Source: JSC-12 sp033764965
GTDB lineage: Bacteria > Cyanobacteriota > Cyanobacteriia > Leptolyngbyales > Leptolyngbyaceae
DNA length: 64,000 nucleotides
Direction: 5' to 3'
Assembly (NCBI GenBank): GCA_033764965.1
Contig: JANRIN010000030.1
Location: 17,540 to 81,539, forward strand
Positions 32,658 through 41,225 of the stretch are shown one piece after another. The position numbers and the translations under genes are program-made. The number at the start of each line of letters is the position of its first letter. Positions within the stretch are counted from its first letter, which is position 1. The notes below the pieces were generated by a model that had not been told where the DNA came from, made no database searches, and saw nothing but the letters and a program-made list of their open reading frames with translations.

Positions 32658-34721
32658 ATGCCAAATCAACTTGCCAGCGCAAAAAGTCTTTATTTACGCA
32701 AGCACGCCAACAATCCGATCGATTGGTGGTCGTGGGGTGACGCAGCCCTGGAGAAAGCCCTGCGAGAAGATAAGCCGATTTTTCTTTCCGTGGGGTATTC
32801 CAGTTGCCACTGGTGTACGGTGATGGAAGGGGAGGCATTTTCTGATACGGCGATCGCCGAATTCATGAATGCCAATTTTTTACCCATCAAAGTCGATCGA
32901 GAAGAACGCCCCGATCTAGACAGCATTTATATGCAATCGCTGCAAATGATGATTGGGCAGGGCGGCTGGCCCCTCAATATTTTTTTAACCCCTGGTGACT
33001 TAGTGCCTTTTTATGGCGGGACATATTTCCCTGTTGAACCCCGCTATGGGCGACCGGGATTTTTGCAAGTGCTGGAAGGCGTGCGGCGTTTTTATGATCA
33101 GGAGAAAGAAAAACTGCGATCGGTCAAAGCGGAAATTCTCAGCAATTTGCAGAACTCAGTGGTGCTACCCGCCGTAGAAACGATTCCTCGCTCGGTTCTG
33201 ATCAACGGTTTGGCATACAACACAGGCGTTGTGGCTTCCAAATCGATGGGTGCCAGTTTCCCGATGATTCCCTATGCCGAAAATGCCTTGCGATCGCGAC
33301 GCTTTACCAATGAGTCTCGCTACGACCCCCAGGCAGCCAGCACTCAACGCGGCATAGATTTAGCCCTGGGCGGCATTTTTGATCAGGTGGCAGGCGGATT
33401 CCATCGCTACACCGTAGACCCCACCTGGACCGTACCCCATTTTGAGAAGATGCTCTACGACAATGGGCAAATTGTGGAATATCTGGCGAATTTGTGGAGT
33501 GCTGGCGTGCAAGAACCCGCGTTTGAACGGGCGATCGTGCTAACAGTTGAGTGGCTACAACGGGAAATGACGGCACCAGAAGGCTACTTTTACGCCGCGC
33601 AAGATGCCGATAGTTTCACGACTCCCGATGAAATTGAGCCAGAGGAGGGAGCCTTTTATGTCTGGAGTTACACCGAACTGGATGCCGTGTTGTCTGAGGC
33701 AGAATTGGCTCAATTAGCAGACCAATTGACCATGACGCAGCAGGGCAACTTTGAAGGCGTTAACGTGCTTCAGCGACGGCATCCGGGTGTGTTAGATGCC
33801 ACGATCGAAACAGCCCTGGCTCAACTCTTCCAACTTCGCTACGGCATCGGCAGCGATCGCGTTGCCCCCTATCCCCCCGCCCGTGATAACCCAGAAGCCA
33901 AAGAAACCCTCTGGGCGGGACGCATTCCCCCAGTGACCGACACCAAAATGATCGTCGCCTGGAATAGCTTGATGATTTCTGGTTTAGCTCGTGCTGCCAC
34001 CGTATTTCAACAACCCGCCTGGTTAGAGTTAGCAACTAATGCAGCCAATTTCATCTTGAGTCATCAATGGGTCAACGATCGCTTTCATCGCGTGAATTAC
34101 AACCATCAACCGGATGTCCTGGCTCAGTCCGAAGACTACGCCTTATTCATCAAAGCCCTCATCGATCTGGATCAAGCCTCACTTGTCCACCTACCCATCC
34201 ACCCACCCACTGACTCGCCCCTCTCTCAAGCAGTTCGCATCCAATCCGAGTTCGACGAATTCCTTTGGAGTGTGGAACTGGGCGGTTACTACAACACCGA
34301 TCGCAGCCCGGATTTACTCATCCGAGAACGCAGTTACATGGACAATGCCACGCCTGCCGCCAACGGCGTAGCAGTGAGTAACTTGGTGCGATTGGCATTA
34401 CTCACGGAAGATTTGAGTTATTTGGACAAAGCCGAGCAAACCTTGAAAGCCTTTGGTGTAGTGCTGCAAGAGTCTCCCCAGACAAGCCCCAGCTTATTCG
34501 CAGGACTGGATTGGTTTTTGCATCCAACCCTGGTACGGACTTCAGCAGAGGCGATCGCTTCTCTCTCCGCTCAATACCATCCCACAGTTATATACAAACT
34601 CCAGCATGATTTGCCATCGGGATCAGTTGGACTGGTTTGCCAGGGTTTGCTGTGTAAAGCGCCCTCGCCCAATTTCGACCATCTTTTAGAGCAAATCATC
34701 CAGAGCCAAACTCGCCAATAA
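32658..34721 (+). CDS. Thioredoxin-domain protein, DUF255/YyaL (spermatogenesis-associated protein 20-like)
   Basis: 687 aa from the ATG at 32658 (MPNQLASAKSLYLRKHANNP); the TTG at 32631 is an alternative. The N-terminal 160 residues are a thioredoxin-like domain with the motif SSCHWCTVM (C-x-x-C) and WPLNIFLTPGDLVPFYGGTYFP in order. The remainder is an (alpha/alpha)6-barrel with GGIFDQVAGGFHRYTVD, HFEKMLYDNGQ and AQDADS. The molecular function is unknown although the family is widespread. A Pro/His/Thr-rich linker near residues 510-525 is encoded by a CATCCACCCAC repeat also found in a spacer near 10930. Confidence 0.9.
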   Translation: MPNQLASAKSLYLRKHANNPIDWWSWGDAALEKALREDKPIFLSVGYSSCHWCTVMEGEAFSDTAIAEFMNANFLPIKVDREERPDLDSIYMQSLQMMIGQGGWPLNIFLTPGDLVPFYGGTYFPVEPRYGRPGFLQVLEGVRRFYDQEKEKLRSVKAEILSNLQNSVVLPAVETIPRSVLINGLAYNTGVVASKSMGASFPMIPYAENALRSRRFTNESRYDPQAASTQRGIDLALGGIFDQVAGGFHRYTVDPTWTVPHFEKMLYDNGQIVEYLANLWSAGVQEPAFERAIVLTVEWLQREMTAPEGYFYAAQDADSFTTPDEIEPEEGAFYVWSYTELDAVLSEAELAQLADQLTMTQQGNFEGVNVLQRRHPGVLDATIETALAQLFQLRYGIGSDRVAPYPPARDNPEAKETLWAGRIPPVTDTKMIVAWNSLMISGLARAATVFQQPAWLELATNAANFILSHQWVNDRFHRVNYNHQPDVLAQSEDYALFIKALIDLDQASLVHLPIHPPTDSPLSQAVRIQSEFDEFLWSVELGGYYNTDRSPDLLIRERSYMDNATPAANGVAVSNLVRLALLTEDLSYLDKAEQTLKAFGVVLQESPQTSPSLFAGLDWFLHPTLVRTSAEAIASLSAQYHPTVIYKLQHDLPSGSVGLVCQGLLCKAPSPNFDHLLEQIIQSQTRQ

Positions 34722-34954
34722 TATAGCCGTGATGCGTTACGCGATCGCGAACGACACTCTACAGTAATGCCAAGTCTTCTGTCGCCAAATTATATACCCC
34801 GCAATAAGTACCTGAGTAAGTTCGTTTTTAGTTTGCCTCAAGCATTGCAACACTGCATAACATTGTTCGCTCCAACCGATTATCAGGTGTAGGGCAAAGC
34901 TCAAGGCTAAGTTCCTACAGCAAACCCGTTAATCTAAATGATTGAGGTAAACGA

Positions 34955-35245
34955 ATGATGACTGAATTTCAAATGGAAACCCTAACCGTTGAAACTGCTT
35001 CCCTGTCTCCTATTGCAGTTGAAGCGACTGATTCTGCGGCAATGGTGCAATTGGGCGAGGATGAGTTGGATCTTTGTTCTGGGGGTGCCAATAATGCTGG
35101 CTCATCCAATAGTGGTTTTTCTCGTAACCGCATGGCAATGACGAAAGGCACTTTTGCGGGACCTGAAGGATCTGGCAGTTTCCAAACCGTCATGACTGAA
35201 GAGATTGACAGTTTTGCGAACGAAACCTGGGATATTACCCAGTAA
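34955..35245 (+). CDS. Double-glycine leader peptide precursor 1 (NHLM/CTB-type bacteriocin-like)
   Basis: 96 aa, with a GAGG site upstream of a double ATG. The leader ends in QLGEDELDLCSGG (Gly43-Gly44), the L-x-x-x-E-L-x-x-x-x-G-G pattern cleaved by C39 peptidases. The predicted core is 52 residues, Gly/Ser/Asn-rich at the start (ANNAGSSNSGFSRNR), with KGTFAGPEGSGSF in the middle. It has no Cys, so neither lanthionine nor disulfide chemistry is expected. It is the first gene of the export cassette. Assignment as a secreted peptide comes from the leader and neighbours, not from core similarity. Confidence 0.75.
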   Translation: MMTEFQMETLTVETASLSPIAVEATDSAAMVQLGEDELDLCSGGANNAGSSNSGFSRNRMAMTKGTFAGPEGSGSFQTVMTEEIDSFANETWDITQ

Positions 35246-35453
35246 GCAAGCAGGGTTATTGACTGACCAAACGTCCTGAGCTTGTGAGTGCTTTTGCCGA
35301 TCGCGCATCGTTTCCGCATTTCCTCAACGATTGAGTTGCAATCAATGGTGCGCGATCGCTTTTTCATCGCAGACCGAAATGATTCGTGAACGCTCAAAGA
35401 GTATGTCACTGGTTATTGGTCATTAGTCATTGATCATTGGTTATTTATCTGCA

Positions 35454-35741
35454 ATGGTTACTCCACAGCATTCTGAACCTGCAAACTCACCAATCGTTCC
35501 GTTGTCTGAGGCGGAACTGGAAGCAATTTCTGGTGGACTCGTTAATGTTTCTTTCACCGTGATGGCGGCTGAAGAAAGTCACGAATTTTCGGCTCAAGAG
35601 TTTTCTGGTGATGGCTTTTCCAGCTTGGCAACATCTGGGCAGAGACGGCGATCGTCCTTTGGCTTGAAATTTTCCGGCACGTTCGAATCAATGGATCACT
35701 TTTCTTCCTTCTTCTCCAGATTCACCAGCTTTTTCCGATAG
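35454..35741 (+). CDS. Double-glycine leader peptide precursor 2, Phe/Ser-rich core
   Basis: 95 aa from the ATG at 35454; an in-frame TTG at 35430 lies in a low-complexity GTCATT repeat and is less likely. The 28-residue leader ends in PLSEAELEAISGG, close to the classic C39 consensus. The 67-residue core contains 13 Phe and 15 Ser, no Cys, and closes with FSSFFSRFTSFFR. A basic patch (GQRRRSSFG) lies mid-core. This composition suggests a membrane-active or self-assembling peptide, which is inference. It shares only the leader pattern and loose GTF/GF motifs with precursor 1. Confidence 0.75.
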   Translation: MVTPQHSEPANSPIVPLSEAELEAISGGLVNVSFTVMAAEESHEFSAQEFSGDGFSSLATSGQRRRSSFGLKFSGTFESMDHFSSFFSRFTSFFR

Positions 35742-35774
35742 ACCTTAAACTTCCACTTTGGAGCACCTATCATT

Positions 35775-36215
35775 ATGGCTAATCGCTCAACCAAGAACGA
35801 GAGCTTCTTCCTTCCCACCATTTCTGACCTCAAATCGGCTCAAAGTGCTGCCCGTCAGGGAACAGCCGTGTGTATTTTGATCATTGTGTTTAGTTTAGTT
35901 GTAGCTGGGATTTCCAGCTCAACTACGGGTACACCGCCCTCTCAGTGGTTGATCGCCGCACTGTTAATTTATGGCGTGATTGCCGTCATGATTTACCGGA
36001 TGTCGCGAGTCGCAGCGATCGCCGGATTGGTTCTTTATATGGGCGATCGCCTGGTGCTATTTGCTCAACAAGGGATTTCTGTTAGCGCCGCGATCGCGAT
36101 TCTATTTGTGTTTGCATTCATCAATGCCATTCGAGGCACTTTTGCATATCACCGCTTGCGTCAAGAGCGCAGTGAAGCTTTGCAAGAGCCAGATATGACC
36201 TCCAATTTGAAATGA
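35775..36215 (+). CDS. Four-helix membrane protein of the peptide export cassette
   Basis: 146 aa with about four membrane helices (VCILIIVFSLVVAGI, WLIAALLIYGVIAVMIY, VAAIAGLVLYMGDRLVLF, AAIAILFVFAFINAI). The N-terminus is polar (TKNESFFLPTISDLKSAQSAARQG). No family is recognised. Its position directly after the two precursors and before the transport genes, all codirectional with short gaps, suggests immunity or assistance in export. Confidence 0.7.
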   Translation: MANRSTKNESFFLPTISDLKSAQSAARQGTAVCILIIVFSLVVAGISSSTTGTPPSQWLIAALLIYGVIAVMIYRMSRVAAIAGLVLYMGDRLVLFAQQGISVSAAIAILFVFAFINAIRGTFAYHRLRQERSEALQEPDMTSNLK

Positions 36216-36250
36216 TTAAAAACTTGTCCTAAAACTACCCAAAAGCCCCT

Positions 36251-37300
36251 ATGGAATCTCTGTTGTTTCAAGTATTAAGTCATGCCGATCTTGATTGGTT
36301 CCAGTATTCTGGCAAGGTGCAAGAGCGTTTACCCAATGAAGATCTCGTTCAAAGTAAAGCACATCAAGTGTACCTGCTGCTGGAAGGAATACTCACGATC
36401 GCGCTGCCGCACCAGGACAAATCTACCTTGCAAGAACTCACTCAACTCCATGCAGGTAGTTTTATTGGATCTATTCCCAGGCTAGAAACAGTTTCGTCTG
36501 CTGCCACGATGCAAGCCCAAGCACCCTGCCAAATCCTCGCGATCGATGCGGCTCAACTGGCAGACAAATTGACTCAAGATCCAGGCTTTGCGGCTCGGTT
36601 TTACCATCTTCAAGCGATCGGGCTGATGCAACAGCTTCAAACTTTGATGCAGCAATTTGATTTGCATCCAGCCATTTTGTATCAAATCAACGTTAAAGAA
36701 GCCTCCAACCTGTTTGCCGAGCTTCAGGATACCCATTTGGATTGGTTAACGGCGGTCGGGCAGCGGCAACAGTTACCCGGTGAGTGTATCGTGCAGCCCG
36801 CCTATCGCCCGCTGGAGGCATTGCAAATTGTTTTGGATGGAGCCTTGAGCATTAGTACACCCAGCGCAGTTTCTAGTACTTTGCTTCCTGCCTTCCTGCC
36901 CAAAACTGACAGCACTCAGGAGTTTGTTCGGATTGGGCGGGGAGATGTCTTTGGAGAAATGCGCTTAATTCAGTTTCACTCAGATTTCATCCCCATGCAA
37001 ACGATGCAAGTGAAGACCGTACGAGATGCGGAAATTCTATCCATTCCCCACTGGCGTATCCTTTCCAAATTGCTGCATGATCTTGAATTTGCTGTGCATT
37101 TCTACCGAGTTTTAGCCGTATTGCTGGCTGGTAAATATCAAACAATGCTGACGAAATTGGGTTTCATCACGCAATTAGACAATCAGGAGTCAAGCAACGA
37201 TCGGGTACTGGCAAACGTTGCGCGAGCAGAATCTAACTTTGAGTGGGTGGTGCAACGAGTTCAAACTAAAGTTGTTGTGGGGCGAAGCATTCAATGGTAG
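36251..37300 (+). CDS. Cyclic nucleotide-binding-domain protein of the export cassette
   Basis: 349 aa. Two cNMP-binding-like beta-barrels can be traced. The first is around residues 5-120 (VYLLLEGILTIALPH, LHAGSFIGSIP). The second is around residues 165-285 (LQIVLDGALSIST, IGRGDVFGEMRLIQF). No DNA-binding helix-turn-helix is visible, so it is not an obvious CRP/FNR regulator. CNBD proteins of this type accompany NHLM transport genes in cyanobacteria as far as I recall. The stop overlaps the start of the HlyD gene by 7 bases, indicating coupled translation. Confidence 0.78.
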   Translation: MESLLFQVLSHADLDWFQYSGKVQERLPNEDLVQSKAHQVYLLLEGILTIALPHQDKSTLQELTQLHAGSFIGSIPRLETVSSAATMQAQAPCQILAIDAAQLADKLTQDPGFAARFYHLQAIGLMQQLQTLMQQFDLHPAILYQINVKEASNLFAELQDTHLDWLTAVGQRQQLPGECIVQPAYRPLEALQIVLDGALSISTPSAVSSTLLPAFLPKTDSTQEFVRIGRGDVFGEMRLIQFHSDFIPMQTMQVKTVRDAEILSIPHWRILSKLLHDLEFAVHFYRVLAVLLAGKYQTMLTKLGFITQLDNQESSNDRVLANVARAESNFEWVVQRVQTKVVVGRSIQW

Positions 37301-38805
37301 TTCAAATAGAAAATCAATCTGTCAGTCTTTCTAACTCAACGTCTAAGCAGAATCAAAAAACGATTAAGCAACAGTTATTTCGTCAACAAGCACTGGAACA
37401 ATCTGCCTCGCCAGAACAACTCGATCTTCCGATTCAGATTATCAATTCCAAGCGCTGGTTATCCTTGCTGGCTTTGGGAACGTTGGTAACAACCGGATTG
37501 GGATGGAGTGTCTTTGGTCGAATTCCCATTACTGTAACGGGTAAAGGAGTTTTAACCTATCCCAGCCAGATCAAAAATGTGCAAAGTCCGGGCACGGGGC
37601 GAGTAGCTAAAGTGGCAGTCAAGGTGGGCGATCGCGTCACAAAAGGACAATCCTTAGCCACGTTAGATCAATCTGAACTGAAGCAACAACTGGAACTGGC
37701 TCGTAATCAATTGAATCAATTACAGGCACAGGATCAGGCAGCAAAGCTGGCTCAACTGCAACGGGAAAATCTGGAACGAACAGCGATCGCGAAACAGCGT
37801 CAAACCATTCAGCAAGATTTGCAAACCGTGCAACCCATGACTCCCGAACTAAACACGAGAGGAGTAGATGCGATTCAACAGGAGCGCAGGCTGTTGCAAG
37901 AACGACTTGTGAAACTGCGTCAACAAGCCATTGAATACGACAAAATTTGGAACCGACTGAGTGAACTCGCCAGCACAGGGGGGTATCCTCAAAATTCACT
38001 GATTAAGGATAAGCAAGAGTATCTGGTCAAGCCTCAAACCGATATCCTGGCAGTGGAAGCGCAATTGAAACAACTGGATGCCAAAGAAGCCACTGCCCGC
38101 CAGGAATACCTGAAGAATGTCAACAAGGTCAACGAGCTTCAGGCTCAACTGCAAGAGTTGGAAAGCAAATCTGCCAGCACTGCCGAGCAAGATTTAGCGG
38201 CATCCACCCAACGCCTGAAGGAGATTCAGGAAACAAAAGACGCGATCGCGCAGCTAGAACTCCAGCTACAACAAAGCACCCAAATTGTGAGTGAATTCGA
38301 GGGTTATGTGCGAGAACTGAACATCAGTCCGGGGCAGCGGATTGATGCAGGAGATGCTGTGGGAGTGGTTGCTGCCAATCAGCCCAATTCCCAACTGGAA
38401 GGAGTCACTTTCCTGCCCGTGGAGGAGGGGAAAAAGCTGGATGAGGCGAAGGTGAAACGGGGCGTGAAGGTGCAGATTACGCCGACGATCGTCAAACGAG
38501 AAGAATATGGTGGCATTTGGGGAGAGGTTACGAAGGTGTCTCAAGCTGCCATTACGCAAGAAGGAGCGGTGCATCTGGTGGGAAATCCAGCCGTTTTACC
38601 AACGCTAATGGAGCAAGGAAAGGCGTATATTGTGGTCTTTTCTAAGCTGGAACCAAATGCTGATACAGGCAAGTACCGCTGGACATCCTCAAACGGTCCC
38701 GATCAAGCAATTACCGATGGCACAACGACAACGGTGAATATCACGATCGAAGAACGCGCTCCCATTTCCTACGTCATTCCACTTCTGAAATCCTTAGTGC
38801 AATAA
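37294..38805 (+). CDS. NHLM-type bacteriocin secretion protein, HlyD-family adaptor
   Basis: 503 aa. A single membrane anchor lies near residues 52-70 (WLSLLALGTLVTTGLGWSVFG). It is followed by a biotinyl-lipoyl-like strand pair (GTGRVAKVAVKVGDRVTKGQ) and a long alpha-helical coiled coil (about residues 125-330, Gln/Leu/Glu-rich). A C-terminal barrel follows, with RELNISPGQRIDAGDAVGVV. This is the periplasmic adaptor of a type I-like exporter, TIGR03794-like by my reading. It overlaps both neighbours by a few bases, so transport genes are translationally coupled. Confidence 0.88.
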   Translation: MVVQIENQSVSLSNSTSKQNQKTIKQQLFRQQALEQSASPEQLDLPIQIINSKRWLSLLALGTLVTTGLGWSVFGRIPITVTGKGVLTYPSQIKNVQSPGTGRVAKVAVKVGDRVTKGQSLATLDQSELKQQLELARNQLNQLQAQDQAAKLAQLQRENLERTAIAKQRQTIQQDLQTVQPMTPELNTRGVDAIQQERRLLQERLVKLRQQAIEYDKIWNRLSELASTGGYPQNSLIKDKQEYLVKPQTDILAVEAQLKQLDAKEATARQEYLKNVNKVNELQAQLQELESKSASTAEQDLAASTQRLKEIQETKDAIAQLELQLQQSTQIVSEFEGYVRELNISPGQRIDAGDAVGVVAANQPNSQLEGVTFLPVEEGKKLDEAKVKRGVKVQITPTIVKREEYGGIWGEVTKVSQAAITQEGAVHLVGNPAVLPTLMEQGKAYIVVFSKLEPNADTGKYRWTSSNGPDQAITDGTTTTVNITIEERAPISYVIPLLKSLVQ

Positions 38806-41099
38806 TGATGTTTAATCTTGTTCTTCCCAGCATTTCATTTCAAGTCGCTCATGAGTCAAAATTAGTTGAATTTTGGCAAAAAGTTGCTGATGCGTTGAAA
38901 GATCCATTTCTCCGACGCAAAGCCATTCGACGCACACCAACCGTTTTGCAGATGGAAGCGGTAGAGTGTGGCGCGGCTTCTCTCACCATGATTTTGGGCT
39001 ACCACAACTACATCGCTTCCCTGGCAGAACTACGCCAAGCCTGCGGGGTTTCCCGTGATGGCAGCAAAGCTTCCAATGTGTTGAATGCAGGTCGCCTTTA
39101 CAAACTGGATGCCAAAGGCTTTAAGGCGGATATTGCCGCCCTGCAACAGCTAGAACCGCCCTTCATCGTGTACTGGAACTTTAATCACTTTCTGGTGGTC
39201 GAAGGGTTTTACCACGATCGCGCCTACCTGAACGATCCCGCCACCGGACCTCGTAGTGTCTCCCTGGCAGAATTCAGTGAGTCTTTTACCGGCGTGGTGC
39301 TGACGTTCACCCCAGGGGCAGAATTCCAACCCGGAGGGGAAAAGCCCAGCGTCAAGCGATCGCTGTGGGCAAGGCTGAAAAGCTCGGTCGGTTCCCTTGG
39401 ATTTTGTATCGCAGTTGGTTTTCTACTGGTGCTTCCAGGCTTGGCGACACCTGCATTTTCTCAAGTTTTTATTGATCAAGTGTTGTTGCAAAGTCGGCAA
39501 GATTGGCTGCGTCCGCTCATTCTCGCCATGATTGTGACGGCAGTGATCACTGGATTGCTTAAGCGGATGCAATTACAAGTGCTACGGCAATTGAAAGTAA
39601 AACTCTCAGTGTCCATGTCTAGCCGCTTTCTCAGGCATTTGCTCTATTTACCTGTGAGCTTTTATGATCAACGTTTTGCTGGAGAAATCAGTAACCGCAC
39701 CCAATTAAACGATCGCCTTGCTCAACTGCTATCGGGTCAATTGGCAACCACGGTCATTTCCAGTGTGATGGTGATTTTTTACGCCGCTGTCATGTGGATG
39801 TATGACTGGGTGCTGACCCTGATTGGCATTAGTTTTGTCACCCTCAACATCATCACGTTGCAATTGGGGGCAAGACAGCGATCGGATACCAATATGCGGC
39901 TGATGCAGGTGCAGGGCAAAGCCGATGGACAAGCGATCGCCGGGTTGCAAAACATGGAAACCCTCAAAGCCTCCGGTGCTGAATCTGACTTCTTTACCCG
40001 CTGGGCAGGCTACTACGCCAAAGCCGTCAACGCCCGTCAGGACATGGAATCACTGAATCAGCGTATGAGTGTTTTACCTACGCTACTGTCTAGTCTAAGT
40101 GTGATGCTGTTGCTAGTTGTGGGTGGATTTCGAGTCATGGATGGTGCATTAACCATTGGTAAGCTGATTGCCTTTCAATCCTTAATGCAACAGTTTATGC
40201 AACCTGTAGGACAAATCGTGCAATTAGGCGGCGATTTTCAGGAGTTAACCGGAAACTTGGCGCGTCTGGATGACGTGTTGAAAAACGAAATTGATCCCCT
40301 GGTCAAACTGCAATTAGCCAGCCCAACCGATTTGCGATCGTCCAATCTGACCCAACCCAAGCTAGAAGGCTATTTAGAAATTCGCAACCTCACCTTTGGC
40401 TACAATCGCACCGCTCCACCCCTGATCGAAAATTTCAGTGTATTCCTCAAACCCGGACAGCGAGTGGCTTTAGTAGGAGGAAGCGGGTCTGGTAAATCCA
40501 CGATCGCTAAGTTGGTAGCAGGCTTATATGAACCCTGGGCGGGTGAAATTTTGTTTGATGGCAAGCGACGAGCAGAAATTCCGCGATCGGTGCTGGTCAA
40601 CTCGTTGGCAATGGTTGAGCAAGATGTTTTACTCTTCTCTGGTGCCGTGCGAGATAATTTGACGCTTTGGGATCCGACCATTCCAGACCACAACCTCATG
40701 CAAGCCTGTCAGGATGCGCTCATTCATGATGTGATCATGGCATTGCCAGGAAGCTACAATGCCGATTTGCTTGAAGGTGCGACAAACTTGAGTGGCGGTC
40801 AGCGCCAGCGGATGGAAATTGCCCGCACGTTAGTCAACAATCCTTCCATTCTGCTCATGGACGAGGCGACCAGCGCCCTAGATACGGAAAGTGAACGCAT
40901 GATTAGTGAAAATTTGCGGTTGCGTGGTTGTACCTGTTTAATTGTGGCGCATCGTCTCAGCACCATCCGCGACTGCGATGAAATTATTGTATTAGAGCGA
41001 GGAAAAGTAGTCCAGCGGGGTAGCCATGACCAACTTCGTCACCAATCTGGACATTATCTAGACTTAATCCGCAGTGAAGGCGGCTCTCTGGAAGCATGA
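38805..41099 (+). CDS. NHLP-type bacteriocin exporter: C39 peptidase / permease / ATPase
   Basis: 764 aa. The N-terminal C39 peptidase has its triad: Cys55 (AVECGAASL), His128 (FNHFLVVEG) and Asp144 (LNDPATGP). It should cut the double-glycine leaders of the two precursors upstream. A six-helix ABC membrane domain follows (about residues 200-500). The ATPase domain ends the protein with Walker A GGSGSGKST, signature LSGGQRQRMEIART and Walker B LLMDEATSALD. The start overlaps the HlyD stop by one base. Location is the inner membrane, coupling leader removal to export. Confidence 0.93.
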   Translation: MMFNLVLPSISFQVAHESKLVEFWQKVADALKDPFLRRKAIRRTPTVLQMEAVECGAASLTMILGYHNYIASLAELRQACGVSRDGSKASNVLNAGRLYKLDAKGFKADIAALQQLEPPFIVYWNFNHFLVVEGFYHDRAYLNDPATGPRSVSLAEFSESFTGVVLTFTPGAEFQPGGEKPSVKRSLWARLKSSVGSLGFCIAVGFLLVLPGLATPAFSQVFIDQVLLQSRQDWLRPLILAMIVTAVITGLLKRMQLQVLRQLKVKLSVSMSSRFLRHLLYLPVSFYDQRFAGEISNRTQLNDRLAQLLSGQLATTVISSVMVIFYAAVMWMYDWVLTLIGISFVTLNIITLQLGARQRSDTNMRLMQVQGKADGQAIAGLQNMETLKASGAESDFFTRWAGYYAKAVNARQDMESLNQRMSVLPTLLSSLSVMLLLVVGGFRVMDGALTIGKLIAFQSLMQQFMQPVGQIVQLGGDFQELTGNLARLDDVLKNEIDPLVKLQLASPTDLRSSNLTQPKLEGYLEIRNLTFGYNRTAPPLIENFSVFLKPGQRVALVGGSGSGKSTIAKLVAGLYEPWAGEILFDGKRRAEIPRSVLVNSLAMVEQDVLLFSGAVRDNLTLWDPTIPDHNLMQACQDALIHDVIMALPGSYNADLLEGATNLSGGQRQRMEIARTLVNNPSILLMDEATSALDTESERMISENLRLRGCTCLIVAHRLSTIRDCDEIIVLERGKVVQRGSHDQLRHQSGHYLDLIRSEGGSLEA

Positions 41100-41109
41100 A
41101 TTGAAACGA

Positions 41110-41156
41110 ACGTCCTATGGCTTCCCCCTTAATAAGGGGGAATGAGGGGGATCGGT
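41110..41156. repeat. Short inverted repeat, CCCCCTTAATAAGGGGG
   Basis: TTCCCCCTTAATAAGGGGGAA is a near-perfect palindrome followed by TGAGGGGGATCGG. It lies between the two ABC transporter genes. The same GATCCCCC / CCCCCTT-AAGGGGG theme appears in the mobile-element-like repeat at 58124-58270. Confidence 0.65.
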
Positions 41157-41225
41157 GCAAGGAATGTGCCCCTATTACTGTTTAAATCGGTATCAAACTC
41201 AATCTCATTCAATTCAAAAGACTCC

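Noticed and set aside
34765..34890. 41-codon ORF upstream of precursor 1 (starting MPSLLSPNYI)
   Set aside because: No ribosome-binding site, no leader motif and no recognisable pattern; more likely untranslated leader of the cassette.
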